Part shown: positions 44,350-54,774 of the stretch, one piece after another
Position numbering within the stretch: position 1 is the stretch's first letter
Layout of the letters: every line of letters begins with the position of its first letter
Source of the DNA: Sarcophilus harrisii
Taxonomy: Eukaryota; Chordata; Mammalia; Dasyuromorphia; Dasyuridae
Direction of reading: 5' to 3'
Assembly: GCF_902635505.1 (NCBI RefSeq)
Contig: NC_045428.1
Span: 300,505,107 to 300,569,106, forward strand
DNA: 64,000 nucleotides
Program-made: the position numbers and the translations under genes
Notes under the pieces: generated by a model
Told to the model about the DNA's origin: nothing
Database searches by the model: none
The model's input: the letters and a program-made list of their open reading frames with translations, nothing else

Positions 44350-45335
44350 ATGATCCTGATGATGCTCTGTCCCACTATACTACTGTCCCACTCTCTTAGG
44401 TGATTCCCATTCCCAAGGACCTTATTTGATTATGAAGATCTAACTCCATTGCTTGGAAGAATAGCAGCTCACATGAGTGAATGGGTGACTTCTAAGGCAC
44501 ACCTTGGTTTAGGAATTACATTTCACAGTTATATAAACATTTAAACATTACTATTTATCCATGTGTGTCAAGCCTGAAAGAGGGAGAATAACATATTATA
44601 GATAATTCTTTCTTTCCCACCCTTTTCTTCTTGGGTTTGTCTCTCTAAGCTGAACTAAAAACTGAAGGTGTGGTTTGTGTATTCTCTGACAACAGAACTA
44701 GGTGAAGAAAAAGAGTAATGAAGCAGAAAAATGATCTCATGCTAGGTGGGTGAGTTTCACATATTTCTTCTACTCTAAAAAAATTAGCTTATTTAGTGAG
44801 TAATTCTTTTTAGACTCATTCAATGCACTTAAAAAAAGTCAATACTTTGAACTTTGGGTGAGTTTTTAAGAAATAGATTGAACACAAGAATAGAAAAGGT
44901 TGAGAAATGAATCTTGGAGTTTTCATTGTGGTTTGAAGATTTAAGAATGAATTCTTTGTGTCTTGACCTGCTTGGTAAATTGTAATGATACCAGACTGGG
45001 AGGAGAAATGTTTCAAAGGTATGAAAAAGACTTCTTAAACCAAAACTATCCATGCAACCTATTCTTTGTAAAATCTGGTCTGAAGTGAACTACTCTCTAG
45101 AAATTTAGGACATTTTCTCAGAGGAAATTGATTTTGGCTCGTGAACTTACATTTCACATCACTTGTCAACTTTTTATGACTCTGTTCCATAGTTTTTTCC
45201 TCCTTTTAATTTCTTTTATAAATTGAATTAGATTATAGGTTTACTAGGTTATTTCCACTTAATTCATAATGTTATTCTGAAATACCTCATACCCACTGTG
45301 AAATTTCTGTCCAATTTTTATTTATTATTTTTTAA
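44350..45335. other. Unassigned DNA
   Basis: No gene or repeat recognised; moderately AT-rich. Confidence 0.4.
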
Positions 45336-45339
45336 TATC

Positions 45340-45735
45340 TCCTTTGTTTTCAAATAGGTCCCTCCCTCCCCAGAGTCATCCTTTGCAACAAAGAAAGGAA
45401 AAAAAAGAGAAAAAAGTTAGTCCAACAAAATTAACCAACACATCAACAAAGTCTAACAGTATATGAAATGAACCATACCAGTAGTTTCCCACCTCTAGAA
45501 GAAAAAAAAAAGGAAAAAAGGCTTCTATTTTGAAGAGCCACAATTGATCATTACAATTTCATTAGGTTTTGTTGTTATAGTAGTTGTTACTCTTTCCATT
45601 AACATTATTGTAGTCATTATATGTATCATTTTCCTGGTACTGCTTATTCCCCTTTGCATTATTTCATGTCTTCCCATGCCTTTCATTTCACTAGGTTCAG
45701 TATTATGTTACTAGTCTATCAATATCTTTTTTAAT
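45340..45735 (-). mobile_element. Older L1 3' end, antisense
   Basis: CCTCCCTCCCCAGAGTCATC, CTTTGCAACAAAGAAAGG, GTCCAACAAAATTAACCAAC, TTGAAGAGCCACAATTGATC. Confidence 0.55.
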
Positions 45736-45739
45736 CCAT

Positions 45740-46240
45740 ACTGTTAACCAATGTGTCAACTATCTTTGGATTTTCTGTCAATTTGATAACCATGTCATCT
45801 ATCCTTCTATCCAATTAATTAAAAAAAACATGTTAAATAAAACAGAACTAAACATGAATCCCTTGTACACTCCATTAGAGAACACTTTCTAACTTGACAT
45901 GGAACCATTAATGACTATGTTTTGAATCTGGCCTTTCGACCAATTCTGAAATTCAATAATGATATCATTTAGTCTGCATTTTGCTATCTTGCCCAATGCT
46001 TTGCTAAAATCTAGTTAAGCATTTATCAGTATGCCATAGAAGAGATATCCATTAAATGTTTTCCATTTCTAATAGTCTACTATTGTATATAGTATATAGT
46101 GCTGCTTTAGGTGCTCAGTAAATATTTTAATGAAAAAAGCAAAACATTAGGTGAATTGTATCTATTACCTTTTCCTGATCTAGTAACTGCTGAAAAAATG
46201 AAATAGTTTGGCACACTTTTTAAAAATGTTTTGTCTCTTT
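45740..46240 (-). mobile_element. CR1/L3-type LINE, antisense, part 1
   Basis: CCTTGTACACTCCATTAGAG, GGAACCATTAATGACTATGT, CAATGCTTTGCTAAAATCTA belong to an old amniote CR1-clade LINE in antisense. It continues across a SINE (46258-46377) and a 7SL pseudogene (46603-46875). Confidence 0.65.
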
Positions 46241-46257
46241 AATAATACATTCTAGGG

Positions 46258-46377
46258 TCATTCTAGGTGGCGCAGTGGATAGAGTCCTGAAGTCAAGAGG
46301 ACCTGAGTTCAAATGTGACCTCAGACACTTAACAGTTACTAGCTGTGTGACCCTAGGCAAGTCACTTAACCCGAATT
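46258..46377 (+). repeat. WSINE1-type SINE with target duplication
   Basis: TCTAGGTGGCGCAGTGGATA, GACCTGAGTTCAAATGTGAC, CTAGGCAAGTCACTTAACCC, GAATTGCCTCAGCAAAAA. AATAATACATTCTAG occurs on both sides (46241-46255, 46396-46410), nested in the CR1. Confidence 0.92.
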
Positions 46378-46392
46378 GCCTCAGCAAAAATA

Positions 46393-46600
46393 ATAATAAT
46401 ACATTCTAGAATTTTAAAAATAATCAAAGTGAAGTACACTGGCCTATAGTTTGCTGATTCCGTTCTCTTCTTTTTTTTTGAAAATCAGGTCATGTGTTCT
46501 TTTCCTATCCTTCAGTATGTTTCCAGTTTCTTATTATCTTTTTCTTTCTTTCTTTTTATTTTCCTTCCTTCCACTCTTGATGTCTTATTTCCTTTTTTCC
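46393..46600 (-). mobile_element. CR1/L3-type LINE, antisense, part 2
   Basis: AGTACACTGGCCTATAGTTT, GCTGATTCCGTTCTCTTC, GAAAATCAGGTCATGTGTTC. The T-rich stretch 46530-46600 probably represents the reversed tail of the adjacent 7SL copy. Confidence 0.6.
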
Positions 46601-46602
46601 CC

Positions 46603-46875
46603 AAGATTAGTCTTCTATCTTAGTCTCCTAAGTTGAAAATGCAGTGGCTATTTACAAGTCTAATCTCACTACTGGTTGACATGGAAGTTTTGGCAAGATC
46701 TCCTTCCAACTTGCCTGCCCCACAAGGCAGCTGGCTCCTAGGGGTTCACTGTATTGTGGCTGGACTTAGTGTAAAGACCCAATTTGCTTTATTCTTATTG
46801 CTGCTCCTGAATTCAAGCAAGCCTCAGCCTTCCAGAGAGCAGGAATTATAAGTATGCATGGCACCATGCCTGGCT
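46603..46875 (-). pseudogene. 7SL (SRP) RNA retropseudogene, near full length
   Basis: The minus strand runs GCCAGGCATGGTGCCATGCA (parent GCCGGGCGCGGTGGCGCGTG), GGAAGGCTGAGGCTTGCTTG, TTTACACTAAGTCCAGCCAC, CAATACAGTGAACCCCTAGG, CCAAAACTTCCATGTCAACC, AGTAGTGAGATTAGACTTGT, AATAGCCACTGCA and GGAGACTAAGATAGAAGAC. All domains of SRP RNA are present in order over 273 bases. T-rich sequence (the reversed poly(A)) follows on the left, and CR1 sequence flanks both sides. It is clearly 7SL and not Alu because the S domain is kept. Diverged and inactive. Confidence 0.92.
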
Positions 46876-47145
46876 TCCATCATCTTTCAAAGGTCATTGT
46901 CATTGCTGACAATGTTTCAGCGATCACATCTGCCAAGTCTTTTAACAGGCAAGGTATAATTGATTTGGTAGATAATTTGAACCCATTGCAGTCAGCTTGA
47001 ATTTCTCTCACAATTGCCTTACTTATCTTGGGCATTAACTCCCAATTAGCCATTGTTGTTTTGTACTTTCTGGTTCTGGTCCAAAGATAATTTTCCTTAG
47101 CAGAGAAAACCAGAAGCAAATTAAACTCTGAACTTTGTTACCTTC
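46876..47145 (-). mobile_element. CR1/L3-type LINE, antisense, part 3
   Basis: CTTTCAAAGGTCATTGTCAT, TCAGCGATCACATCTGCCAA, ACTTATCTTGGGCATTAACT, TCCTTAGCAGAGAAAACCAG. The minus-strand frame 46880-47119 is its remnant, not a host gene. Confidence 0.7.
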
Positions 47146-47327
47146 TCCCTGGACAACTTTAAGTCTCAACTAAGATCCCATCTTTTATGGAAGTCTTTCT
47201 CATCCCCTCTTAATTCTAGTGCCTTCCTGGTAATTTGTACATCTTTGTTAGCTTATTATCTCCTCCATTTATTTGTGAGCTTCTTTGAGTCAAGGACTGT
47301 CTTTTGCCTCTTTTGGTATCCCTAGAG
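47146..47327 (+). mobile_element. L2 3' end interrupted by hAT, part 1
   Basis: AGTCTCAACTAAGATCCCAT, TGTGAGCTTCTTTGAGTCAA, GGACTGTCTTTTGCCTC. It resumes at 47532 (CTTAGCACAGTACCTGACAT) to 47585. Confidence 0.8.
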
Positions 47328-47523
47328 CAGTGGTTCTCAAACTTTTGTTTTCAATATCTTTATCTTATTAAAATAGGATCTCTCCAAAGCGGTTTTGTTT
47401 ATCTGGATTATATTTATAGACATTTACCATACTGGAAATAAAAACTATTTTTGAATTTGTAGACCCTCTAAAAGGATTTCAGAGATCCCCAGGATTCTCT
47501 AGACCATACTTTGAGAACCACTG
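47328..47523 (+). mobile_element. hAT (Charlie-like) MITE with perfect 8-bp duplication
   Basis: Ends CAGTGGTTCTCAAACTTTTG and CATACTTTGAGAACCACTG are inverted repeats. CCCTAGAG flanks both sides (47320-47327 and 47524-47531). 196 bp, no transposase. Confidence 0.95.
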
Positions 47524-47816
47524 CCCTAGAGCTTAGCACAGTACCTGACATATAGCAAGCATTTAACAGATATTTAATACCTAAATGGATCCCTGTCGTT
47601 GGTTATCATCACCTCATCCACTTCTAGCAGTAAGCCTTTTTACCCTTCTTTTTTAAAACAGGCTAGGAAATTGGAGCCCCAAGAGGTGGAGAAATTTTCT
47701 GCAAATCACAGTAAGAAGCAGATAAAATTTGAATCCTTCCAATAAAATTCATGCACAATGAGTTAATCAAGGACTAGGGACATTTGCATTTTATTAGAAG
47801 CTAATGGCAAAGGTAG

Positions 47817-47926
47817 GAAGGGGCTGCTACATAGCACAGTGAATAGGTACCAGTGCTGGAATCAGACACTTACTAGCTGTATCACCCTGGACAAGTCACT
47901 TAACCCCAACTATCACACACACACAA
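47817..47926 (+). repeat. WSINE-type SINE with target duplication
   Basis: GAAGGGGCTGCTACATAGCA, CACTTACTAGCTGTATCACC, GGACAAGTCACTTAACCCCA, then CACACACACAAA. Flanks AGAAGCTAATGGCAAAG and AGAAGCAAGTGGCAAAG form the duplication. Confidence 0.85.
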
Positions 47927-48587
47927 AAGAAGCAAGTGGCAAAGAAATGGATTCTTTTGGTGGTTTCAGTATCAGTGGACTAGGTAAATAAAGCATTTTG
48001 CTGCTCAGGGGATAATAATGCTCTCCAAGATTAAACTTCAAGGTGAAGGAACAGGGTCACATGTCAAGAGTTTGGAGGCTCATTTCTTTTGGTTGTAACA
48101 GGAATAGTCAGGGGAACTCTTTGATTTTCTAGACTAGAATACCTCCCAGGGAGCTGAACATCTATCTGACTTCTTGCTAAGAGATATGAACTTTGCTAAG
48201 ATGACACTGGGGACTCTTGATTAGGCCCTAGTGACTGTGGCCACTCCAAAGATGTTTGTTAAGAGAGAGTCAAAAAAATGAACTCTTCTCAGGAAGAGAT
48301 ATCCCTTTTGTGATCAAAAAAATAAAATAATCACTTCCAACTTCATCTTCATGCTGCTAACTCAAGTCTTGCCTGACACTACCTCTGCAGTCACTTTTCC
48401 CCTGCCAATTCCTTCCTTTACTGAGGACAGAAGCTGGACTTTTGGGTTTACTCCACTCTGGGTCTGCTACCTTGACTGATTTTTTTTCAACTCCATGGAA
48501 CAAGATACCTCTGTGTTGGATGCCCCCTGGTGCTCCTTCTCACCTTTATCTCCTACCTTCACTGCTTGGGGTTTCTTGATCAGTCAT

Positions 48588-48815
48588 TTTTCAGTTTGTG
48601 TCCAAAGCTTCATGACCCTATTTGTAGTTTTCTTGACAGTAGTTTGCCTTTTCCTTCTCCAATTTATTTTACAGATGAGGAAATTGAGATAAACAAAGTT
48701 GAGTGATTTGCTTATGGTCACACAGCTGATAAGTGTCTGAGATGGAATTTTAATTCGGATCTCCCTAAGTCCAGGTCCAGAGCTCTATCCACTGTGCCAC
48801 TTAGCTGCCTCCAAG
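48588..48815 (-). repeat. MAR1-type SINE, antisense
   Basis: GTGTCCAAAGCTTCATGACC, TGCCTTTTCCTTCTCCAATT, CTCTATCCACTGTGCCACTT. Confidence 0.88.
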
Positions 48816-48829
48816 GATTTGCCTGGTAT

Positions 48830-49330
48830 TAAAGTGAAACTTTCTAATCTTGAAAAAGGTTGTCTCCTTATTGACAGCCATATCAGTATAGTGGCTGTTG
48901 ATTATGTATTGTGGCCAGTTATCAATTAGATATCCTTGGGTTAATGACATCTGGGCCAAACTATTTACATCTGGTTAATTAGCATTCATTTTCTTTGACC
49001 TATAATTTCAGGAGTTAGGGAACCCGAACTTTCTCGAGCAATGATTAGCAGCTTCTCTGCAATTTATGATATTGGGGGAATTCTCTGAGATATGGAAAAG
49101 TTGTCTTGCCCAGGCAGGATGTGGTTTAGATGGGACTCCAGCCAGATTTTCTTGACTCTAAGGGTAGCTCTCTATCCACATTGATTCCCATTGGTTGATT
49201 AACTCTAGAAATGTATACCTTTGCCATTTTAAATCTTTATTACTTACAACTTTGTGCTTCAAAAGACACTTTGAGGATAAGTTCCTTATATTCTTTTCTA
49301 GGAAAGACTTAGACACATAGTTCATTCATA
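48830..49330. other. Mostly unassigned; short SINE remnant
   Basis: 49085-49195 (GTCTTGCCCAGGCAGGATGT ... CTCTCTATCCACATTGATTC) is an antisense SINE remnant. The rest is not recognised. Confidence 0.45.
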
Positions 49331-49339
49331 TAATGTTAT

Positions 49340-49450
49340 CTCCTTTTCAACCTATCAAGCATTTATTAAGCACTAACTATTTGCAAGGCAAGGTGCCATC
49401 CAGGGGATATTAGGGGAGAAAAACGATGCACGTAGATACATTAATGTAAA
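49340..49450 (+). repeat. Ancient mammalian repeat
   Basis: CAAGCATTTATTAAGCACTA, ACTATTTGCAAGGCAAGGTG, CATCCAGGGGATATTAGG; compare 41.96 kb. Confidence 0.5.
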
Positions 49451-49504
49451 TTATTTCTTCAAGGCATTTAAAAGATTGTTCTTTGGAGAGTCTCACTAGA
49501 AAAG

Positions 49505-50175
49505 GGTTGCCTTAGGATGCAATTCCCAGGCTGACACCTGCAGAAAAGGAGGCAGGAATAAGACAAAGTTAATTGTTTTATTCCTTAAAAGAATAAACAT
49601 TCCCTGCAGCAAAGGGAATCCTATAACTCCTTCTAAACTTGAAGTTAAGATTTAAAAGTTGGGTAGGCATGAACTCTGCTGGCACTGAAATGCAGGACAG
49701 TAAGTTTTTAGGAATGTTGCTGGAATGCTACTGAGTGGGTCCTCCCATAAAGCAGTGCTGCTTTGTACCTGCCTCGAGCCCCACCCATAGCCCAAGTAGA
49801 GATATATATATGTAAGGAGGGTTTTTTTTTGTTTTGTTTTTTCCTCACAATCAGAAACAGAAATCTAGGGGAATCATAACTGAGGATCTCATTTCCACTT
49901 CACATTCCCTCAAGCTCCAAAGTAACTGGGAAGTCACAGGACAGGAACCAGAATTGCTCACTCCTGTCCCAATAGTCTAAGGGTACAAGCTCTCTCCTTA
50001 CAGTCCCGTGCTTAAGGAGGTCGCATAGAGCAGCTATGATATTTCTTACACCTGCACTGCCCATAAGTACCATTCTGTATTGTTCCTGGATCCAGAGTCC
50101 CCATTTGAATATATATGTGACTATTTAGGGGATAATTTTAGTCCCCTGAAAATCAGTCAAACCTAAATTCTAGTC
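49505..50175 (-). other. Possible LTR-derived fossil, unassigned
   Basis: A complex, locally GC-richer block whose minus strand contains an AATAAAACAATTAACTTTGT phrase typical of an LTR poly(A) region. I could not find paired ends, a primer site or a target duplication, so the nature of the block is open. Confidence 0.25.
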
Positions 50176-50574
50176 AAAATCTCATGCGGGAGCTATGAAA
50201 GATTTACTATCATATGCCTTTTATAATGTTACAAATTATTATTGAGGATAGGAGGGGAGAGAATGTTATTTCAATGGTGAGGAAATTCAAAATGAGGGAA
50301 TTCTCTTCACCAGTGCAGATGGATTCCTCCCCTACAATTTATAGTTTTGGAGAGAGCCTGAAGCACTAAGAAATCAAACTGTTTATTCAGGGTGACACTG
50401 GCAGTATATGTCTGAGGTAAAACTCAATTAAACTTCAGGTTTCTTGATTCCAAAATCAACACTGTCTTCACTGTTCTACAGGACTTCTCTTAATTATCTT
50501 AATTAAGAGTGGTTGAAACACTAACTGAAAATCTGGGTGATCTGTGTTTGAAACCTGGATTCCAGTACTGCTTT

Positions 50575-50722
50575 TCTTTCTTCTCCACCCCCCAGACAAT
50601 GAGGTTAATTAAGTGACTTACCCAAATTCACACAGCTAATAGTGTCTGAGGTCAAATTTGAATTCAGGTCCTCTTGACTCCAGCATCTGTGTTCTATCCA
50701 CTGCACCACCTAGTTGCTATTT
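50575..50722 (-). repeat. WSINE/SINE1-type SINE, antisense
   Basis: AAGTGACTTACCCAAATTCA, TTGAATTCAGGTCCTCTTGA, CTATCCACTGCACCACCTAG. Confidence 0.88.
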
Positions 50723-50724
50723 TT

Positions 50725-51090
50725 AGCACTATTTCTATGACTTTGGGAAAATCATTTAACATCTAACCAGTTCCTCATCTGTAGATTGAAGTAGCAGAAT
50801 TAAATGGTCCCTTGCAGCTCTAAGAAGATTCCCTTTGAACCTACCTGTGATATTTACTAGCTGTGTGACAGTTAATATTCACTTAACCTAAGTCTCAGTT
50901 TTCTTATTTATATGCTGGAAATAATAACAATACCTATAGTACCTATTTTGTAGGTACTATAATTTATATTTTATGTAATTTATATAATAAAAATATATAA
51001 TTTATATTTTATGTGATGAAACTCAAATGGGATAATGAATGTAAAACACTTTGCATACTTTAAAGTTTATTTAAATGTTAGCCACCATTC
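50725..51090 (+). repeat. CORE-SINE / MIR copies
   Basis: CCTCATCTGTAGATTGAAGT, TTACTAGCTGTGTGACAGTT, GATAATGAATGTAAAACACT, GCATACTTTAAAGTTTATTT. Confidence 0.65.
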
Positions 51091-51097
51091 CTGCTGC

Positions 51098-51215
51098 TAC
51101 TGTTTCTTCTTCTTCTTCTCTTTCTTCTTCTTCTACTTCTCTTCTTTTTTTTCTTCTCTTCTTTTCTTCTTCTTTCTCCTCCTCTTCTCCTAATTCTCCT
51201 TCTCTTTTTCAAGGT
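51098..51215 (+). repeat. (TTC)n-rich microsatellite
   Basis: Impure TTC/CTT pyrimidine tract of about 115 bases. Confidence 0.95.
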
Positions 51216-51229
51216 TATGAAAAAGAGGT

Positions 51230-52530
51230 AAAGGAAGAGAACACAGATTGTGTTTGCATCTCCTGACTTTCGTTAAGTGCTTCAGTCTAGTTTTATCTGA
51301 ACACATGCAATGTTATCTAGTCTCATTAACCATGAGAGTGAGAATGCAATGAAACTATCTTTACTTTTTTCTGATGTCTGTTAAATTGAAAAATTCATTA
51401 ATCTTTTAAAGTTATTGTAATGAGACTAATACTTTATGTTGTTCAAAAAGATAGCAGTGAATTAAATGGTTTCTGAATCACGGAGTGGTTATCAAAGCAG
51501 AAGTTTTCAATGGTAGAGGAACCAAAAGGGATTTGGGAGATGCATGGTAATGAAAGAGAGGATCTGGCATTATCTTATCGATGTAGATGTCCCCTCCAAT
51601 GGGACAGATTTCATGACCACCCATTCTGTGGAACTCTTGTCTATATTGTCTACCCTCCTTAGTTGTTTCTCCATCTACCCAATATTTTTTTCTTTATTGC
51701 TCATAATTTTGCCACTTGTCCTATTGTATGCTGTTTTATCTGACTCCAATTGTAAACTCTTAGAAAGCAGATCTGTCTTCTCTATTCTGAAATCCCAATC
51801 AACCCATGACAACCATGTAATATCTTATGGGCAGGTACTCAATAAATTAGGATGGATTTGTCCCCTCCAAGTGAAACATGACCTTTACTCTCTACATGTC
51901 TACTATAGTAATTCCTACTTCTCACAGTCTACTTACTTATATCTCTATCTTAGATGATAATACTCCTGCTCAGGAAGAATGCCTTGTAGATGCTGATAAT
52001 GAATTTAACAATGTGACAGGTCCTGCTAGATAAGTCAGTTCCTCCCTTTGTAACTAGTGTATTAACTCCTTCAACTTCTGACTACTTTAAAATAGGAGAT
52101 GATACAATGTTCTTGTTATTACAAAATATCTATAAAGAACTGAAAAAATGCATTTCCTTTTTTTCCTTGCAGAAACGAACTATGATTGTGCAATATTGCA
52201 TAACTTATCAAACAATTGAATGTTGGTTGATTTTCCTGAACTTTTTTCACCTTTTTTATTCTTTGTTATAAAAGATAGCTTTCTAGAAAGGGGAATAGGG
52301 AGGGATAGATTGGAAAATAAAGATGATGTAAAAATAAAATTTACCAATAAAAAATTAAGTTCCTATAGTACCTTGAAATTATGTATTTCTGTACATATCA
52401 AGAATATGTACATGAAAAAGACAATTTACAGAGACCTACCTAGAAATTGCTATATAAAGACAATTTATAAAAGTAGCAATCACTTTGTTATTATTCTTCA
52501 GTAATGCCCAACTTTTCTTAACCCTATTTG
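51230..52530. other. Unassigned DNA
   Basis: The + frame 51544-51957 (137 codons) has no domain, no splice context and hydrophobic AT-driven composition; part (TTGTAAACTCTTAGAAAGCA) resembles an L2 3' end. I do not call it a gene. Confidence 0.4.
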
Positions 52531-52534
52531 GGTG

Positions 52535-52715
52535 GTGGTTGTTGTTTAATAGTGGTTTGCCATTTCCTTCTCCAGCTCATTTTACAAGTAAGGAAACTGA
52601 GACAAACAAAGTTAAGTGATGCCCAGGATCACATAGCTAAAGAGCTGAATTTGAACTCAGGAATATGAGTCTTCCTGATTCTGTCTAGCACTCTATCCAC
52701 TGCTCCATCTAGCAA
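52535..52715 (-). repeat. MAR1-type SINE, antisense
   Basis: GTGGTTTGCCATTTCCTTCT, CCAGCTCATTTTACAAGTAA, ATTTGAACTCAGGAATATGA, CTATCCACTGCTCCATCTAG. Confidence 0.88.
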
Positions 52716-52904
52716 TCACTTAGAGGTATTTAATTACTGGAAACCCCTATAGAGAATTTTGAAAGTTGTTACATTAGAAAGCAACAGTAATTCTGAAGTC
52801 TTAATTTTAAAGAAACGTAACAAAGTAGAGTGGAACAAGTTTCTATTAATCCCTTATAGAATCATCAATTTCACCTAGATTGATCTATTTCCTAAATTAT
52901 AATA

Positions 52905-53140
52905 ACTGACATTTTTATGCTACTTTAAGTTTTAGCAAAGCACTTTACATGTAATGTACATTAATTTGATCCTTACAACAGCTCAAGGCAATACTTCAAA
53001 AATTAAAGTTTTTGATTTTTTTAAGAAGTAATTTAGGGTCAGACTTGCCCTTGGTAAAGTAACTGAAATATGCCAGGGGCAGAATTTGAACTCAAATATG
53101 ACTTCATTCCATGTTCAGTTCTTTACTAGATATTAGCTTA
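52905..53140 (-). repeat. MIR-like SINE, antisense
   Basis: AAAGCACTTTACATGTAATG, TTGATCCTTACAACAGCTCA, GGCAGAATTTGAACTCAAAT. Confidence 0.6.
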
Positions 53141-53322
53141 CATTTCAACATGCCTTATCAGACCATCTTTGTGTCTCTGTTTATATTATTATTCTCTTTC
53201 ACTTGAAATAAGGCAATTCCCATATCCACCAATCAAAAACTTACACAACTTTTAAGGTGCAAATCCAATATAATACTTAGAATCGCAGATCTAGAGCTGG
53301 GGGGGTGGGTGGTGAGTATTAA

Positions 53323-54159
53323 TGTTATAGGCCAGAACTCTCTACTTAAAACAAGGATTCTTAAAAGATGTTAAGTCAGTGGAATTACAATGGTTTTCTA
53401 GTTTAGCGTGGTGATTAATAATTCTCTAGTTCAGTACATGTACTTAGTACTTAATATATTTCCACAAGATTGACACCTATTCTACAAGATTCACATCTAG
53501 ATGATGTAATTATAATAGAGCATATAAGCTGGGACAAACTCGGCCAGAATCAGAGCCAGAGAAGACAAGAGGACTGGAGGCGGGAGCTCAAGCTCTCGGA
53601 GCCCAGGAGAAACATTCACTCCATCTCCCAGCACTGGCCTGTCCTCTTGCTCCCCACACTGAGACCAAGGCCCATCTAAAGGGCCTCCAGAAAGCTGTCC
53701 AGACCCAGGCAAGGAGACAATAAAGAATTTGGACTTTGGACTTTAACACCTGGCTATTCTCATGGTAATTCATCTGCTGAAAGGAAGGCTGCTCCTAGAC
53801 CTCCAGAAAATCAAACAAGAACACTACATTTTGGCATCTGAATGTGGGACTAAGGATTTACAATCAGCAGTCTAGACTGACATAATCCTGAGCTCAGTGG
53901 AAAAGCCTCTGATCCTGATTTCAGTGAAAAAGTCTCCAATCCTGACTCTAGCTGTCTATCCCAGCTTTATATGCTCTCTTATAATTACATTATCATGGGT
54001 GTGAATCTTGTGGAACTATATTAACTACAAAGTATATGTACTGAACTAGAGAACTATTAATCAACATGCTAAACTAGATAGCTATTGTCTTATCAGTTCC
54101 ACTGACTTAACAGCTTGTAAGAATGCTTATTTTAAGTACAAGAGTTTTGGTCCATAACA
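53323..54159 (+). mobile_element. LTR-retroelement fossil with inverted (head-to-head) LTR ends
   Basis: A compact 837-bp fossil. The left part is one LTR in + direction: TG start, a U3 with a TATA-like GCATATAAGC near 53521, a poly(A) region with CAATAAAG near 53720, and U5 ending ACTACA near 53830. A tRNA-Lys-like primer-binding stretch (near 53833-53852) follows. The right part, from about 53930 to 54159, is an inverted copy of the U3, so both outer ends start with TGTTAT. TATTAA lies on both sides (53317-53322 and 54160-54165) as a 6-bp duplication. No gag, pol or env frame is present. The two arms are clearly diverged, suggesting an old insertion. ERV family not determined. Confidence 0.75.
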
Positions 54160-54179
54160 TATTAAGAAAGTCATCAGGT

Positions 54180-54320
54180 CCAAATCCTTTATTTTACAGC
54201 TAAAGGAAACAGGCCCTAGAGAAATTAAGTGACAAGATAACATAGCTAGTAAATGGTAATTGAGACATTTGAACCCGGGTCTCCTGACTTAAAATCCAGG
54301 ACATTTTCCTACCATATCAT
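54180..54320 (-). repeat. MIR-like SINE, antisense
   Basis: TTTTACAGCTAAAGGAAACA, GGCCCTAGAGAAATTAAGTG, TTTGAACCCGGGTCTCCTGA. Confidence 0.75.
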
Positions 54321-54666
54321 GGAACAGCTAGTCAGCAGCACTTTTACTACTAGGGCATTGATTTGAATTAGGGTTATTTGTGTAAATGTCTTATCTTCCC
54401 TAAGACATCATATGTTGCTGAAGGTAAGAACTATATCTTAGAAATCCCCCACAAGCACCTATCACAGGATTTCACATGTAATTGAATCAGCAAATATTTT
54501 TAAAATATTTGAATAGATGAATGGTCTTGCAAAAAATACTGGAAAATATGTCTTTTCAAGGCATTTATTTACACTTGTGTTATCACTTTCCTGGAGGGAT
54601 CACAAGTTTTAACAGCTGACAGTCCCCTTCACATACAAATTCTGGTTACAAGTTCATCTCCTAGAG

Positions 54667-54774
54667 CAAAGGTTCTTTTTTTGTGCTCCTTTGGCAGTCT
54701 AATGAAACCTCTAGACCACCTTCTTAGAATAAGATTTTTTAATGCATAAAATAAAATGTATAGGATTATAGTCC
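54667..54774 (+). mobile_element. hAT MITE, left part, split by an L2/L3 copy
   Basis: CAAAGGTTCTTTTTTTGTGC, TTTGGCAGTCTAATGAAACC, TGCATAAAATAAAATGTATA. The right part is at 55797-55846 (AGTTCATGGACCTCAGGTTA to AGAACTTCTG). TCCTAGAG before and TCCAAGAG just after look like a decayed 8-bp duplication. Confidence 0.7.

Noticed and set aside
46880-47119. 79-codon minus-strand frame considered as a host gene
   Set aside because: It matches an antisense CR1/L3 LINE that continues on both sides.
51544-51957. 137-codon + frame
   Set aside because: Low-complexity hydrophobic composition, overlap with an L2-like end, no splice signals or recognisable domain.
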